From positions 41,970,371 to 42,034,370 of the forward strand of contig CM048557.1 of assembly GCA_026413225.1 (NCBI GenBank): a DNA stretch of 64,000 nucleotides. The letters are read 5' to 3'. This document shows positions 1 through 13,700 of this stretch, piece by piece (positions within the stretch are counted from its first letter, which is position 1; the number at the start of each line of letters is the position of its first letter). The DNA comes from Otis tarda (Eukaryota; Chordata; Aves; Otidiformes; Otididae). The notes beneath the pieces are model-generated. The model had not been told where the DNA came from, made no database searches, and was given only the letters and a program-made list of their open reading frames with translations. The translations under genes were made by a program, and so were the position numbers.

Positions 1-180
1 AATTACTTTAGCTTTGCTGTTTATCAAAAAACCTACATGAATATAAAAAAGGAAGTGTTTCCTGTCACCTAGGCCAATATGAAAGAAATGTTTGCGATAA
101 AAACGAGGAGTCTAGATTTCCAAATTCCCTCAAGTGAGTTCCAGCTCCTATTATATGTATCCTGGGGATGCATAGAAGTT

Positions 181-253
<73 letters not shown>

Positions 254-266
254 GTATATATGTATG
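181..266. repeat. Compound microsatellite (TA)n-(TG)n-(TATG)n
   Basis: A run of about 16 TA units is followed by about 8 TG units and then imperfect TATG/TGTA units. It is pure enough to be length-polymorphic. Frames through it give Tyr-Ile or Thr-His repeats, which are artefacts of the repeat and not proteins. Confidence 0.97.
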
Positions 267-3200
267 GGGACCATCTTCATTTATTACACATATGTGTTTT
301 CCCAGGGGTAGAACTGCTAGAATGAAACTCAATGATTGCTTTGAATATAGTGTATTTTTATATTTTATGTTCATGCCTATATTATATATACATTAATGAT
401 ACCTGTGTTTAATTGGATACACACATGTATAAAATATTTAGATGGAGCTTACACATATTAATAGACAAATTAAATGTTCCTTGTATAGGAGTGCAATGTA
501 TATTTTAGTGTAGTTTTTTGGTTTTTTTTTTTGATACTGCTTTTATGCTTTTTCCTGGGGAAAATGAGAATCCCATGTGCATTCTTAGCACATTTTTTTT
601 AAAAATTTGTTTTAAAAAATATTAAAACATTGATCAGCTCATGAGCTACAAAAGTATTAGTGATGTGAAGACAAAGCAGCGACAATTTAGGAAGCACACA
701 AGGATTACCACTTGTAAGACTCAGACAGAATCTATGCTGTTGATTCATACAAAATTACATGGACATTATGGGATTTATGCGCTGAATTTCAGGGCTGGGC
801 TTCTTGGGTTTTATTAATGCCCTTTTTTTCTTTCACTTTTTAAAGCCGAGCTGGGAAATATTTATATTTGTTCAATGTGAGAAACTGATAGCATCTTCTT
901 AAAGGCTTGAAAAGAATGCTCATTGCATTCTTGTCTGTCAGTATTTGTCAAATGAATAAAACCCATCAAGTTTGAATATGTGTTTTTAACTTTGAAGTAC
1001 TTGAAATAGATCTAAATTTAATCACTGTTTATAATGGAATCTAAAAATGAAAAATACAATTTCTGTGTTCTGAATTACTTTTAAGATTATATATCTCATT
1101 ACATTTTCTGAATTTTGGTAAGTACATTGTCATCCTTAGGAACATCTTTGTTTAAACATTCATAGGGAAGCAAATCTTAAGTGTGGTAGAGTCATAAAGT
1201 ACATTTCAATATATAAACATTACATTAAGGCTTTTTTTAAATGTGAGCCACTGAGTTAGCTTTCATTTTGTATGTCCCGGCAAGTTTGTAGTAAGGCAGG
1301 TGATCTGAAATAGAGGTGCCAGATATTAACATAGAGAATAAAAAGAGAGTGTTTCTTTACTGCATCTGGTTTTGTAAAATCAAATTCTGCAGTCTTCACT
1401 GTAATAAAGTCCCCCCATTTAAAGGAAAATTTCTGCTCCGTTGTCAGGAGCAGATTGTGACCATTCTCATGCACTGTTTGTATGTATATAAATGTATTTT
1501 TATGTATAACATCTCCAGTTCCAGTCCAGGATTTTAAAAAAGACTCAAAATGGTCTTGAGGTTATAAAGAACTAAAACTTCTCTCCATTCTTAGGGGTTT
1601 TCGGCATTAACAGCGGTAGCGTTATTTCTAAGATTCAGTTCAGATTTTATTAAAATCATTAAGTGATGCTAGTGAATGAGATTGTCTTTAACAGGCACTC
1701 AAAAAAAGCAAGTAAGAAATCCTTCCTATACGGAGGACACCATTTTCTCAGAGGGTTCTATAGTGCTACACTTTAGCAATCTCTCTTTATTGTGTGAAAA
1801 GAAACAATTTATTTTCTGTACTTGAAGGATGCAGAATGTCTGACTGGCTGCCATCGTAGCCTGTTGTTTTTAACATAAACATTACAGCTGTGTTTGCTTT
1901 GAAATATTTGGCCACTATCCAGTAAATCTGTGCTGGAATATTAAATTATCACCTTATGCCCTCCTCCATAGTAAGAAAGTGCTTTTGTCAATAAAACATT
2001 ACTGCTGTCTTTTCCTACTTTTTATTTCTGCGTATTCAGGAACTTTGTTTTGTTTTGTTTGCCATCGTTTAAAAGCTTCTAACTGGTGAATGTCCTGAAC
2101 AGACAACTTAACAGGCATACAGAAATACTGATGGAAGTCCATCCTTAGTAGTTTAAATTAACAAATTTGTACTTGACTCTATTTTTTTGTGAATTTTTCC
2201 GAGGTCTTTAAGATTTTTAAGTATGTAAACTATCTGGCTATTCCACCATTTTCTTGACAGATATGAAGAGACTTGTATCTTTGTCATGGTCTTCCTCTTT
2301 CACAACTATCTCATTGTATCATGTGAGCTTTCCGGGTGTATCTACATCGTAAAAACAAAAGGTGATTAAAAGGGATGAAGATAGCAAACACAACATAATC
2401 CCAGTTCTCACAAGTGCTAGTAAGAAAGGAAGACTTACAGTACTGACAGTAAGCTATATTCTAAGTTACTTTTTTCACCCCCATTTCAAATTTATCTCCT
2501 TAACTAAGGATATTTTATGTTGTGTGCAGAAGAAATGGGACTAGTATTTAATAGTCATGTATCTTCCCCATTAATGCTGATATCTGAAATCCAGCATTGC
2601 ACAAAGCTGGGTGGGTTTTTTTGTGTATGCAGGTGAGAATAGAGGAACTTACTGTGTGTTGTACATTTCTTCCAGTGTTCTTGAAGGAGGATTTTTCCCA
2701 TATGCTAGTGGTCTTTTTCTTAAGTTGAAGGGTTTTCCTAGTCAATTTTTCAAAAACCTTTCTACTTCTCTCTGCTGTTTTTTGATTCTTTGAAATACTT
2801 TCCAGTATCATAAATAACAAATCTCAATTAAGCAAAAGATTTAAACATGTGCTTAACTTTAGGCATGTAAGCAGTCCCATTGATTTAAACAAGATTATTC
2901 ATTCCCTTTGAGTTAGTAATCGGTTTAAGACTCTTGCTGAACTTGGGTCATAACAAAAAGGCAAAGAGTGGATCTAACATTAGGACAAGAATTACCTTGC
3001 CCAGCTTATTATCTTTTCAGTCTTTCTTTGTGTTTGTAATCTTTTATCAATTTATCAGTCTGTATGACAGGCTTATATCTTAGACAATTTGTATTCTATT
3101 TTTCAAGTCTCTTTTTGTGAAATGCTAGATCTGTTAGTTTCCTGAAGTCTGTTCTCCATTACATTTATTGCATTCTCTACACGATGTTTTTAAGAACTTA

Positions 3201-5373
3201 CAAGATTGATTTTAACCACATGCATTTAGATTGCAGAATTTGGTTTGAAATCGTTGCAAAGACAACCAAAGCCCTTGTGAGTTAAATCTCTGAGATGTTA
3301 TCATTGTATGATAAATTTAGCTTATTTCTGCCTGTCCTGCGTTATTGGCACAAGGGAGTGCATCAAAGGTGTTTAGCACAAATAAACTATGTTGTTACCT
3401 TAGAAAAGAAGCCTCTGTTTTTACCCAACGAGATCGGGTCCACTTTCTCTATGATCAGAGTATTACAAAGCTAGCAAAGAATAATTTATATCAGAGGTTC
3501 TGTGATGGAATGAAATGGAGCTCTTTTGAAGTATGATCTCTGAAAGCACAGCATGAAGCTCAAATAAAGTGAAGGACATTCGCTATTACAAGTAATGTCC
3601 TTAATAATCTTGTTAGTCTAGTCTCCCTCTGTACGAGACAAATGGAACATTATTGGCTTATGGGCTGTAGTAAATAATTTAGTTTCCAATATTCAGGCTG
3701 CTTTGACAGTAAATTAAAATGACATGAAAGGGGCTTGTTGAATAAAGAAAGTATCCAATCAAATTTAATTGGCATGACTAAGGCAGTAGAAATATGTTTT
3801 ATAATTAAACCATGTTGTCTTGGAGCTTTATAAGCATGTATGAATCAAAATGTCAAAAATTATTCTTTGATACTGTGCATTTAAAACTTTGCATGGTGAA
3901 TAGTTTTCTTAAACAAGGTTCTAGCCATGCATATTGATTCAATACAAAAATAATTTTAAAGTTTTAAATAAGTCTTGTTTTAGCATTTATCTAGTGATCT
4001 GAGGATTTTCTGTAAAAGATTAAAACAATTTTTCGATCCTTTCATACTTAAAAATCTGGCTTTTGCACCAGTTTTGTATGATTCAGCCTTTTACTGGGAT
4101 ATAAACTCTGCAGTTTTTCACCTGTTGTTATAATGCTGGATGGCTGAAATTAGTGCTAATACGTGAAAGTGTAAAAGAAGGAAACCAACAGGAAGAAGCA
4201 AAAATGGAGATAAAATAGATGACAAACTAAGAAATAGTTTTCTTTTACTAAAGTGTTTCTTTAAATGTTTCTTATTTTAGTTAAGCAATTTTAGAGTTCA
4301 CATATATTAACCAAATATTAACAAATATTCTTTGTTGAGTTCTTATTTACTCATCTCTCTGCCAATGTAGTTTCAGAAAAGATAAATTGTGTATTTTCTT
4401 TAATTGCATAAAAAGAAAACATCTCTGTGGTTCCAAGAAGTACAAGTACCTTTAGAAATTTATGCATTTCCAATCATTCTTTTGTTCTTATATACAAAAC
4501 CTCCCAGTACTCAGTTATTTGCACATCCCAATGATACTTCTTTCTCTAAAACAAGAAGATACAGTTTATCTGGCCATTTAAAACAAAACAAAACAAAAAA
4601 CCAAAACCAAAACAAAACAACATAAAATTTACCTATGAAAGTGTCTTCTACATTAACTTTGTCTTTTGGAAATTACAGACAGATTACTTCTGTCCTGTGT
4701 TAAGTATCTTATTTAAGTTACTACAGTCTTCTCATGTACTGACAAAAATGGATGCTAGGATTCTAAAATTGATTAAACTCTAAAGCACAAGAATAAAAGA
4801 CATAGATATAGAAGTGGAAGTGAATGGCAGAATTCAACTTTTCTTTATAACCTTGACCATGTGAATACATTGGACTTTAAGCGTGACATCCTGCAGTGCC
4901 AGATGCTCTGTTAAGATAACTGTTCAGGTTCGTAAAACCTGTGTTACATGTATTATGAAAAAAAGGTGAAAAATCCCATCAGCCTCAGCTAACCTCATAT
5001 TTTGCAGGAAAAAATGTTTATCTTTGATAGGTGTAGTAACTGGATGTCCAATTAATTGTCCTATATCCCATTCCATTCATAGATAAGTGGGTGAAAATTT
5101 CCAGCTTTTCAATGAATGAACAAGAGATGTAAATAAAGGGTCTAGCTGGCTTCGTTTAGCAGCTGGAAGCTTCATTCCCCGGAAGGAGAAATAAGAGCTA
5201 AATTAATGTCTACCTTAAATTCTACTCATGACAAATCTGCACTTGCCTTCTCAGCATTGTGTTCTTTCATACTTTTTTTTTTCTCTCACATTAGAGCCTT
5301 GTAGAAATATTTCAAGAGTTAAGTGCATAACTTTCTTAAATGCCTTTCAACTTCCTCGCCTTAGACTACATTC
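267..5373. other. AT-rich unique non-coding sequence
   Basis: I see no gene or recognisable transposon here. Open frames stay below about 110 codons and lack family motifs. Minor items are a (GTTTT)n stretch at 2045-2060, a 9-bp perfect inverted repeat (arms 3572-3580 and 3594-3602, 13-nt loop), and the CAAAA-rich tract listed separately. Old repeats too worn to see by eye may be present. Confidence 0.7.
4579..4622. repeat. Low-complexity (AAAAC)n tract
   Basis: Repeated AAAAC units with interruptions. It could be the decayed tail of a retroposed sequence, but no upstream element body is recognisable, so it is only called low-complexity. Confidence 0.85.
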
Positions 5374-5387
5374 TGACTCATGACTCA
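5374..5387. promoter_or_regulatory. Two abutting AP-1 (TRE) consensus motifs
   Basis: TGACTCA occurs twice with no spacer (5374-5380 and 5381-5387), each a perfect match to the AP-1 (Fos/Jun) site TGASTCA. Three bases later comes a short hairpin-forming sequence (arms 5391-5397 and 5402-5408, 4-nt loop). The motif match is seen directly; that it binds AP-1 or acts as an enhancer is inference. Confidence 0.35.
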
Positions 5388-5885
5388 TCAGCCTACTAAT
5401 CAGTAGGCAAAATTTTACCAACAGTGACAGTTTAGTCATTGATGTTTTGTATCATACTGACCAGATTCAAGTGGATAAGCCCTCTGTTGTAGTTCAGTCT
5501 TAGTAAAACTCCAGCTGGGGACCTCGCTGGGGAGCTATGTCATCTTTACATCAGCATAAATATGCAATACTTTCACTGAAAATTGTTATTTAAATGAACT
5601 GCTGTGAGAGGTTCATGGGCCTTGATTCCCTTAGCTAGTACTGTTACTCTGGATCTCATACCTATGCTAAGTCTTCTGATAGCCAAAATTCTTCTCAGTT
5701 TATCTTCAGCTCAAAGCAGCCCAAAGAATTGCCTCTCAAGAATGGATTCCCATTGTAAATGGTCAGCCAGTAAAATCCAGACACAGTGAAACTGATGGCA
5801 AATCTCAGTTGCACAATAATGCCAGCCATTCCATTGCCAAAGAACATAGGAAATTATTTTCAACAGGTCAGGATTCCACTGCAGA

Positions 5886-5908
5886 TTTTTTTTTTTTTTT
5901 TTTTTTTT
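5886..5908. repeat. Poly-T run (about 23 bp)
   Basis: Homopolymer T. On the minus strand it would read as poly-A, as a retroposon tail does, but I do not recognise an element on either side. Confidence 0.9.
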
Positions 5909-6841
5909 GTCTCTCTGATGCCGATATCTCAAGGTTGCCCAGCAAGCCAAACTCTGATGCGTTTTTCTGGAATACTTTTTCTGTGTGGTGGCTGGTTCTT
6001 ACAAAAATAAAGTTTCTGAATGATTCTTCAAAGTGAAGGACGTATTTTTTTATTGTGTTGCATCTGTTTTGTGTCAGCATAAATTCCACTGGTTTTGCTT
6101 TAACTAATCTTGAAGAAAATACGGTGGAAAATAGTGAGGACTTGAATTTCATGATTGCTGATTACATTTTTTTTGTTCTATTTACATAACTCCTTTTTTT
6201 TCTATAGTTTTTTTAATTGGCTATTTCAGATTGAGAGTTGCTAATTTTTTCTTTGTTTTCCCTTGTTTACTAGACCTAGACACTCTCTTCTTGTGTCTAC
6301 CAGCATTTTAATTGTTTTTCTTTCCATGAAAAGGAAGAATAAGGTTCAGTTCAGGTAGACTAAAGATTTTGACTACATTACTTTAATTTTACAGTGTTTT
6401 TACAAGTTGGACAACTTGCAAGAAAAAAAAAAGAAGAAAAAAATGCAAATTCTGTTTTGGTTGTTCATTGCCTTTCTTCAAGTGTATTGTTTTGTTATGT
6501 CCCAAACTGTGTTTCTTCTTCTTTGACACTGAAAAAATGTACTTTTATTTGTTTAGAATGCAAACAGGCTGTTTCTAAAAGGAAGTAATATATACTTGAA
6601 GTCGTGTTTAAATTTACTTTTTGACATATAGTGAAATCTAGTGTAGTAAAGTCAAAGTTTTTTTTCTGTATGTGGTGATGTGTTGGATTTTTAAAATTTT
6701 TACTTATTGCATTATTTGTTTGTGCTTAAGTGGAGATTGTAATGAATTCCCAAACGAATTAGAACTTGGAGAAAAATAGATCTCTCTCCGTGTGTGTAGT
6801 ACTGTCCTGAATTAGTATTTCAAAGCCTACTTTACCAATTT

Positions 6842-6920
6842 AAAAAAGAAAAACAACAACAAAAAAAAAAGCAAAAACAAACAAACAAAAAACCCACCCA
6901 AAGAACAGAACAAAACCAAG
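6842..6920. repeat. A-rich low-complexity tract
   Basis: Mixed AAAAC, CAA and poly-A runs with few other bases. No parent element is visible. Confidence 0.85.
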
Positions 6921-7845
6921 AAGGAGAACACAAAATAGTATTTTTGTGTTGTGATTTAGTTCACGTTACGGAGGTTGTCTAGTTAAGAGTGTAATTTTTT
7001 TTGTTATGAAGTCTAGATTATATTCAGTCAATACAGAATAAGGCTTGGGAGCTATATTGTGTGAAAAAATGACCGTATGTGATAGAATTTTACAGAATAA
7101 ACTTCACAGTGATACAATTGCTTACCTTTTCACAGTGACACTTATTAGAACTTATGAGAATCATAAGAGGTAATCTCCTAGAGGCGATATAACTTTGTAT
7201 TTGTTTGTTAGAGCACTGTGTGTTATTGGGAAGATACTTAGTCCATCTTGTTTAGCTAAGCCAATGCTATAGTGTTGTGCAACATTTTGAGTACCATATT
7301 CAATTTCTTATAAACATCTTACTTAGATATTTTATGTTTTCATGGCTTCATGAACAAATTATTAAATCTTTTTAAAACTTTAATAAAATGTTTTGGCTGT
7401 TTTGGTTGTTTTTTTTCCTCTTTATTCTTCACTGACCTCATGCAGAATATGTGTATTTTTCTTCACTGAAATGCATCATCCACTATTTCATATAGGTGAA
7501 ATATGTGAGTAAAAATAGTAGAATTTTTTAAGGCTTTTGTGTAGACTCAGGAGAGTCTTTCCTGCAATATCTAACTGAAAAGGTAATGAACTGTAAAATA
7601 TGTTGAAATGATTGGGGATTAAAAATCTCTGGTGTGTAGTGACAGTACAATTATATTCCACAGTAAAGGTTTCTTATATTAAGTGTAATAAATAAAACTT
7701 ATTTTTTTTCACTGTGATTGGTTGTCACCACTGTAATGATAGCTTTGACCTTCTTCCTCTTCAAATGTCATTAGCCTGTGACCAACTAGTCAGGATGCTA
7801 TAGAACGAATTGGGATGGCAGTACATGAAGCCAGCTGTTGAAGCT

Positions 7846-7859
7846 ACACACACACACAC
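7846..7859. repeat. Short (AC)7 microsatellite
   Basis: Seven AC units; short and probably of low variability. Confidence 0.85.
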
Positions 7860-10540
7860 GAAAAAAGGAATAAGCACAAAACTATATGTTGTAACTTTTT
7901 AGTCTTTTTTTTGGTTTGCTGCCCCTGCACAACTACTTTACTCACATTTTCTGTCTTGCAACATGGTAATTTATCTTAAGATATTTTTAACTCTTGCCAC
8001 TATAGTTATACATTTAGCTGTAACACATCTAGTAAGCATTTTAAGGTTCAGATTTATATATACTTATAGCATGTTACTTTGTCTATTCAAGCAAAAGCAG
8101 CCCTGCAGTTTGTGTGGACCAACTAGAGGAGTGCACAATAATTTCTAATTTCTTTTGAAAGGTGGAACAGTCAGAGGAACATACAAATAATTTTATTAAT
8201 AAATTTGAGTTGTGCATTACCAGGTGCAGAGTGTAAGCCCCTGTTTTCACATTTCTAAAGCTAGTCTGAAGTTTGAATACTACAGAAACACTGAAGTACT
8301 ACATGCATAGTTCTTCATCAAAATTATGTTTGTTTTTTTCTCCACCCCCCGCTTTCTCAGACTCTCTGTGTCTGGCTGGGACATCAGGCAAGTAGCTGTC
8401 TTGGTAGCTGAGCTGTTCGCCTTTTCATTGTGCTGTTCCTATATGCAATAAATGACTCTCTACTAGAGACTTGAAAGCATCATTCCTACAAAGAGTTTAG
8501 CTTCTCTTGGCTCAGGGAGCAAGGAGTAGGGCTCATTTCAGTGATGCAGTTCTGAGATCTGTACAATAACTTCCCTTATCTACTGTCATTTTTAAAGGTA
8601 GTTACTTTTCTTAAATGAAACTCTACCGGGCAGCAAGGCACGTACAGATAGGTGCATTTGTGCTAATGTATGGCAGACTTTGTAAATATTATTGCTTTAA
8701 CTATTGTGTGCAATTACACAGCAGTGTGTCATTCAACGTTAATGATCTCATGAACAACTGTATTAGTATCTAAAGCCATCTTAATAATGATATTTCTACT
8801 CACTTAATGGGCATTGCTCATATGACCAGTTACAAGAAATGAGAGCTCTCTTACTCTAAATTTATCTGAACCTTGAGATGGGAGAACTGAAAACTCCTTC
8901 ACTTTATGAGAACTTTTGATTAGGGTTTGGGTAGGTGGATAATGAAAGAGTGAAACATTGAAATGTGCCTAAATAACATGCTGTTACAAGCCTTATGATA
9001 GATTTGTGTTTGACTTAACAGCTTTTGGAACCTAATAAAAAGAACTTAATTGACAATTTCTTGAAATTGCTAAGAAAACCTAGTGATGTTGGTAGGGTAT
9101 AATAAGGAGTTTTCTCATCACTGTCTTCAAGATTGAGCCTATACAAAAAAAAAGGATTTATCTCTGTGGTAACTCTAAGTAATTGATATACAGACAAGGT
9201 TTGGTTCCAATTTGCCAGCAATAAAGTTGTAATAGGGTTTTCTCTGCAATTTTAGCCTTAATGTGCTCATTCCAAAGAGCGGTATTTTTCCAAGCGAACA
9301 AATAACATCAGTAAAGCTTACGATCAGTAATAGCCCCACACTGATGCTTGCATTAAACTTGTTAAATCAATTCACTAGACACTTTCTAAAGTGGACTGTC
9401 TGTTTACTTTGACTTGCACCCTGTGAGGATTATCCATCAGTTACATTTATTTGAATGATCTTTACATTTGAAATTTGTAATTGTTGATGCATGATTGTGG
9501 TTACAAATCTGTCTTCTCATTTTTTGTGGCTCTATTTTTGTGACTTCTTATTTTTCTACCTTACTTGTATGAAGAATATGGGTATTTAGTGACATGCAGT
9601 AGAATGCATTGTATGTTTAGCCTTATCCAAATCCTAAATGAGCACTTTGCTGCATAATTATGGTGGCTTCTGTTGGTGGTTATATATTTCATATTGCTGT
9701 TTACTGAAGGTACCAATCCACTATGTGCAGTATTGTTCTTCTAGGATAAAAAAAATTAACATATAAATAATGTGGGATTACAGTATTTTGAAATAATTAG
9801 CAAAACATGGTAAGTACTAAATGATTTATTAAAGATGTAATTTAGTCAGATTTGCTGCATAAGATATTAGAGTGCAAAAAGCCATACTGTACTCTGCAAG
9901 GAATCATTTTGTAGATGGTTAATCTACCAACTAGGCTTCATTTTTCACTCAGAACAAACCTAGTATGCTACTACGCATTGCCTTTTGTCAGTAAACACAA
10001 AGAGAAATCTGAAGTAATCTATCTTTCTTATCAGTACCATTCAGTATGTTTACCTTTCTTTTATTATTTGGCTTTATAAAACTAGTTTAATATAAAATAA
10101 AATGTTAGAGTTTAAAAATTTGGAGTTGTTTGTCTGGTAGCTAAGTACACATTTTAAAAAGTAGAGCAAAAATTAATGGCATTACCTACTACATGCATTA
10201 AGGAAACAAAAAAATGTTTCAGAAAGAACTGAGGCCCTGGAAGAAGAATGAGTTGGGGGTAGTGGGAAGTTCCTAGATAAGAAAGTTCCATCACGTTTTT
10301 GTAGCTCAAATCTGCATGGGTTGTTAGGATTATCTACCATTTTGTCTCATTCCCAAGGCTGAATCCACATATGTAGGATATTGAAGAAAAACCTGCTGCC
10401 TATGAAATGTTACAGCTGTCCCTTACATGCGTTGCTTTCCTTCCTGGTGAAAGTAATTCTTTACTTTTCCCTTAAGTATAAATAAGTTTTTTCCTAATGA
10501 ACATGTAATATGTTTTTTGAAATGGTAGCCAGCTTGATTA

Positions 10541-10716
10541 TCATAGAATCATAGAATCACATGGTTGGATGGGACCTATAAGATCATCTAGTCCAACCGT
10601 CTTCCCACTACCATTGCTGTCACAGCTACTAAACCATATCTTGTAACTTCTCATCAAGCCGCCTCTTGAACACTGCCAGGGACGGCGACTCCACCACCTC
10701 CCTGGGCAGGCCATTA
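10541..10716 (-). mobile_element. CR1 retrotransposon, 5'-truncated 3' end fragment
   Basis: The plus strand opens with TCATAGAATCATAGAATCAC, the reverse complement of the CR1 3' terminal octamer repeats, and continues with the usual 3' UTR and ORF2-tail wording (GATCATCTAGTCCAACC, then CCACCACCTCCCTGGGCAG). The element therefore runs on the minus strand and is about 176 bp long, cut off at its 5' side as is normal for CR1. Its 3' end (ACCTATAAGATCATCTAG) differs from the other CR1 copies in the window, so it belongs to another subfamily. It carries no useful open frame. Confidence 0.93.
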
Positions 10717-13700
10717 TAAAACTATTCAGATAAGATGCATGGCAGAATACTTATAGTTTTGGGGTTGGTTTTTTTTTTTTTAAACCTTATTCCTCACATG
10801 TCCTTATTTTAGCTTTGTCTATCTAATCTAACTTTCTGTTTTTACATATTTTCAAGGTGGTAATTTGACATAACTGGAAGTGGTGATGTTGAGGGAAATG
10901 TCTCCTCTAGAATATACCAAAAGTCTGTAAATATCTGATACTGTATTATCATGAAGAAGCAGGAAGAATGAGAAATATCATTTGCTGTACATATAAATAG
11001 TTCATCCAACCCAGCCATTTTCACAAACACTGCATGCCTCTTCCAGCCGCCACCCAAGAAATAATCCGATATTCCCATTTTCTGCAGAAGAGAAACTGCA
11101 GAAGTATACTCTTTAGAAAATCAGTGCAAACCATGTATATAATACAAGATCTTCTCAACACTTACTTTGACATCTTTGGTAAAAATTAAAAGGTGTATAA
11201 TCTTTGCCTTTTTTGACTTACTGAATGTCATTGTTTCAAGTGTAAATTTGTAATTTTTGTGTATGGAAAGTGAGGAAAAGTAAGGCAATACCTTGTCATT
11301 GTTTCATCTGCTCCATTCTGCTGCTTAGCTGCAACTGAAGTAAATTGCAGGTGATTAGAAAAGATGTTGAAGTTGTAAGAAGCTTAGTGATAGATAGAAG
11401 TCTTGTATGTGACTCACAGTTTAATTAGGGTAGAATAATAACATAATTTACATAGATTCTGTCCTGTTAGGTCATAACTCATTGAAATTTACAGAATGTT
11501 GGTACATATTAAAAGCCAGTTAAATGTTGGAACATTTTGACATACTTGAACTATCTTCCATTTTTGTGGTTTATTTGATGTGATGGTAGATTATCAGTTT
11601 GGGAAATGAACTCTAGAGCAACTGGGATGTGTGATATCTCTGCCTTAACTAATACCTCCACCCAGTCTCGGACATGGGAATCCAGCGTGGTCGAGAATGG
11701 AAACAGGGATGGCTCCATCTCTCAGAGGGGACTGTAAGCAAATCCATGGCACTGTATGGCAAGCAAAAGATGGGAGAGACGCATCCTTCCCTGATCTGTG
11801 CCTGGAAGCATCTGCAATCATGATACAAATTAGTGTTCCACCAATAACTTAGTGAGCAATACAAATGGCATTGCTGTTAATATTTTATGCAACTAATAAT
11901 CTTCCTAATCTGTGTACTACTGTGTGCAGATTCAGTCTGCACAGTTCATGGTTGTTCTTCATTCTTGTAATTTCTGGAAATGGAGCTGTATATTTTGCAT
12001 GAGTTGGTAGTAGAATGGTTGAAGTGGAGACTATAGTAAACAACATTTACTGACGAACAACTTTAGATTACATGAAAAAGAGAAGGATATTAGTATTGTA
12101 AGCACTCTGGCAAAGGAAAATGATCCTAATCTAGAAAATTCTCCTCATATACTAGAAGAGATGTTGCAGTACTTACTGACTTTCCTGACTTATCTCCTTG
12201 TTTAGTTATATATTTGGCAGTTATTTATGGCTAGATGTCTGTTTAGAATTCAAATACATCTGAGTGTTGCCAGTGTGTACTGTTCTCACATGCTATCAAA
12301 GAAAAATTTCAAATGGGTTTCAGATAATAATTTCGTGAAATCTGTCAGAAGTTAAATGAAGAGGAAGTATCTTTTTGAGTGAATGTTATCTTGCTTGCTT
12401 TTTTATACTGGAAATTTGGTAAATCTCATCATGTTAATCCAGTTCACTAAAATTATTTTCCCTACAAATTGTGTATTTTAGCTAAGTCCATTGAATTATG
12501 TCAAAGACATCAAAGCAGATGTTCTACTCCAAATAATAATTATTAATTTTTATCTGTCTGTAAAGAGAGAGCAGCTTTGTTGGGTAATGTTTGCTCAAAA
12601 ATTCATGGGCAGATTATGTTCTGTTACCAGCAGACCTTTTTTTTATTTTATTTTATCTTCTGATGGAGAGCTTTCTGAGCAGAGGGAGTAGCCAAAGGTT
12701 CTTCCTGAACAGAAGTTGTCAACAAGCTGGCTGTATTGAAGCACACCAATTCCATTAGCTAGCAGCATACCAGGGAATGACATAGTGATTGTCATAGCCA
12801 ACAGCCCTTAACTCCCCACCTTGGTACACTTGGATGGAGTGGAAACAACTTTGTGCATGAGTTTGGAACATGGCTCAAACTGATATATCTGAGTCTTTTG
12901 TGAGATGCCTTAATTGTTTTATCACCTTGTCCACTCAGTTCAGTAAGGAATAAATAATTTCAAAGGTTTCTCCAACAATTCTAGTAACTCTAATCTTGGT
13001 TTTAGATAGAGTACAAAGTGTTTCAGTGTTTTTGTTTGGTGGTAGTTTTTCCTAATTTCTGATTTTGTTCAGCTCTTTTGCAAGAATGGGCAAGAAGATA
13101 GGCTTAATCAAATACTTTTCCAACTGATTGAATGTATCTACCTAATTGACAAATATAGAAGCAGAAGTATTCCTTGCACAAAATGATTCAAGATTGAAAA
13201 ATCATTATTTATAAGAAACAACCACTTTGATTTCCTAATAAAAGCGGGCCATGTGAATAATTACTTCTTGTTAATTTCTGATAAAATTCTTACTGCAAAA
13301 ACTGCCCCCTTTGCTTTTTAAAAAGTTTATCAAAGGAGCAGAAAGTTTTGATGAAATTTATTAACTTTGAAGTAAAGGATATTGTAAGTGAGATTTGACA
13401 TTATTGTTGATTAAACAGACCAGCCTGACTTATGCAGTGACCTGCCCAGAAGAATCTCTGATTTGTTTCTTTAGGATATTGTGTGGTTTTATTTTGAATG
13501 GGAAATTATATTCAGAACCTTTTATAAAAAAGCATTATTTACATAGTAACTATGGTCATTTTGTTGATTGATATTTAAGATTTAGTGCAAAAAGAAAGTG
13601 TAAAGTTTGGTAAAAAGAGCAGTTAATGAAAAGAATTCATTTACTCTTCTCAAGTTCTCATTTTGTTCAAGAGACAGAAGGCTAATGACAAGGCTCCTTA

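Larger units (their letters stand above)
5409..10540. other. AT-rich unique non-coding sequence
   Basis: No supported gene. It contains a run of about 23 T at 5886-5908, an A-rich tract at 6842-6920 and an (AC)7 repeat at 7846-7859. Open frames are short and several cross the homopolymers, for example Lys- or Phe-rich frames around 5.9 kb. Confidence 0.7.

Noticed and set aside
65..396. Overlapping frames on both strands across the TA/TG microsatellite
   Set aside because: They are translations of the dinucleotide repeat with no independent evidence.
5604..6152. Cluster of short frames on both strands near 5.6-6.1 kb
   Set aside because: Most run through the poly-T at 5886-5908 and owe their length to Lys or Phe runs.
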